The position numbers were made by a program, and so were the translations under genes. A DNA stretch of 6,772 nucleotides from a bacterium (GTDB taxonomy: Bacteria > CAIWAD01). The notes beneath the pieces were generated by a model, which saw nothing but the letters and a program-made list of their open reading frames with translations, had not been told where the DNA came from and did not search any database. Positions 6,180 through 6,772 of the stretch are shown one piece after another. Where the stretch lies: NCBI GenBank assembly GCA_030685015.1, contig JAUXWS010000103.1:1-6772 (forward strand), written 5' to 3'. How positions within the stretch are numbered: position 1 is the first letter of the stretch; the number at the start of each line of letters is the position of its first letter.

Positions 6180-6210
6180 CGAAGGCCCCAGTGCCATCAT
6201 CGGGAGGACC

Positions 6211-6633
6211 ATGGCTTCCATTTCCGACAACCTGCTCTTCGCGCGCACCCTGCTGCCCATCATGCATTCGGGCCTGGACGCCTATGCCCTGCGGCAGAAG
6301 GCCATCGCCAACAACCTGGCCAACATCGAGACCGACGGCTACCAGCGGCGCAGCGTGCACTTCGAGGAGCAACTGGCCCAGGCCCTGGAGAAGAAGGGCG
6401 AGGGGCTGGCCCGCACCCATCCCGACCACCTGCCCCATCCCTCGGCCGCCCAGGCGGTGGAGGCCGAGCTGGTGGTGGAGCAGGAGGCGGACTACTTCAA
6501 CGGGCACAACGGCGTGGACATCGACCGCGAAATGACCGAGCTGGCCCGCGCCCAGCTCAGCTACCGCTTCGCCACCCGCCAGGTGCGCCATGTGGTGGAG
6601 ACGCTGGACCGCGCCATCCGCGGCGGCCGGTGA
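6211..6633 (+). CDS. flgB: Flagellar basal-body rod protein FlgB
   Basis: FlgB forms part of the proximal rod of the flagellar basal body and is exported by the flagellar type III system. The 140-residue product is of normal family length. It has the N-terminal rod signature ANNLANIETDGYQRR (33-47), where most homologues have an 'N-I-A-N-x-x-T-P-G-Y' pattern; here Asp42 replaces the common proline. HFEEQL follows, then a variable middle with TRTHP-like RTHPDHLP, then NGVDIDREM (100-108) and an amphipathic C-terminal helix ending RAIRGGR. ATG 6211 is preceded by GGGAGG (6202-6207); earlier in-frame starts would overlap the sigma-54 promoter and lack similarity. It is presumably the first gene of a flagellar operon, but flgC does not follow within the remaining 139 bases. 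Confidence 0.93.
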   Translation: MASISDNLLFARTLLPIMHSGLDAYALRQKAIANNLANIETDGYQRRSVHFEEQLAQALEKKGEGLARTHPDHLPHPSAAQAVEAELVVEQEADYFNGHNGVDIDREMTELARAQLSYRFATRQVRHVVETLDRAIRGGR

Positions 6634-6682
6634 TGGGGGCGGGCTGGGAGAGGGGAGGGACCCGGACCATGACGGACAGGCC

Positions 6683-6772
6683 ATGAAAAACATGCGCAGG
6701 AAAGGCTTGAGCATGCTGCGGCCGGGCAGCGGCCTGGCCCGGACCCGGGCGCCCCACCGCGCGGCGGGCCGG
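6683..6772 (+). CDS. Possible 3'-partial small or hypothetical ORF after flgB
   Basis: The frame from ATG 6683 stays open to the window end (30 codons) and has two further in-frame ATGs, at 6692 and 6713. The ATG at 6713 has the best ribosome binding site, AGGAAAGG at 6698-6705, seven bases before it. The visible product is rich in Arg, Gly and Ala (MLRPGSGLARTRAP...). It does not resemble the start of FlgC or FliE, the usual neighbours of FlgB. It could be a real gene with a basic N-terminus or non-coding spacer. A 17-codon frame that overlaps the flgB stop (6633-6686) is not considered a gene. Confidence 0.25.
   Translation, partial: MKNMRRKGLSMLRPGSGLARTRAPHRAAGR

Noticed and set aside
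5890-6714. 274-residue minus-strand frame opposite flgB and its promoter
   Set aside because: It overlaps clear flgB signatures and a perfect sigma-54 promoter and has no recognisable domain.
1-6772. CRISPR array, tRNA, rRNA, retron or defence island
   Set aside because: No regularly spaced repeats, cloverleaf, rRNA-like sequence, reverse transcriptase or recognisable defence effector was seen.

Overview
The window is GC-rich coding DNA with strong GGAGG-type ribosome binding sites. It comes from a Gram-negative-type bacterium: it carries a type II secretion/pilus F-family protein, a lipoprotein signal peptide, a flagellar rod gene and a textbook sigma-54 promoter. No 16S or other marker gene is present, so the phylum cannot be fixed. 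The mix (GspF-like protein, DUF4143 ATPase, WYL regulator, sigma-54 flagellar promoter) would suit a deep-branching flagellated lineage or a deltaproteobacterium-like genome, but that is a guess.

Layout. (1) Bases 1-510: the visible C-terminal part of a GspF/PilC-family inner-membrane protein, ending right where a second F domain would be expected to begin. (2) Bases 505-560: a short AT-rich leader packed with overlapping inverted repeats. These can fold in mutually exclusive ways that hide or expose the ribosome binding site of the next gene. (3) Bases 565-1881: a complete AAA_14/DUF4143 ATPase. (4) Bases 1882-2075: non-coding, with one 12-bp GC palindrome. (5) Bases 2076-2450 and 2514-3554: a small DoxX-family membrane protein followed by a WYL-domain transcriptional regulator, probably co-transcribed. 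(6) Bases 3555-3668: a convergent intergenic region with two strong hairpins. (7) Bases 3669-4568, minus strand: an unrecognised lipoprotein. (8) Bases 4655-6049: a six-helix membrane histidine kinase, divergent from the lipoprotein gene. (9) Bases 6050-6210: the flgB promoter region, with a perfect sigma-54 -24/-12 element. (10) Bases 6211-6633: flgB. (11) Bases 6634-6772: a tail in which flgC is not visible.

How the parts relate. Three units can be read: GspF-like plus ATPase, DoxX plus WYL regulator, and the flagellar gene under sigma-54. The histidine kinase has no response regulator in view. It lies immediately upstream of flgB, so a role in flagellar control is possible but unproven. 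The two strongest non-coding signals are the switch-like leader of the ATPase gene and the sigma-54 promoter of flgB with GGACTT repeats upstream. I see no CRISPR array, tRNA, rRNA, insertion sequence or convincing defence system.
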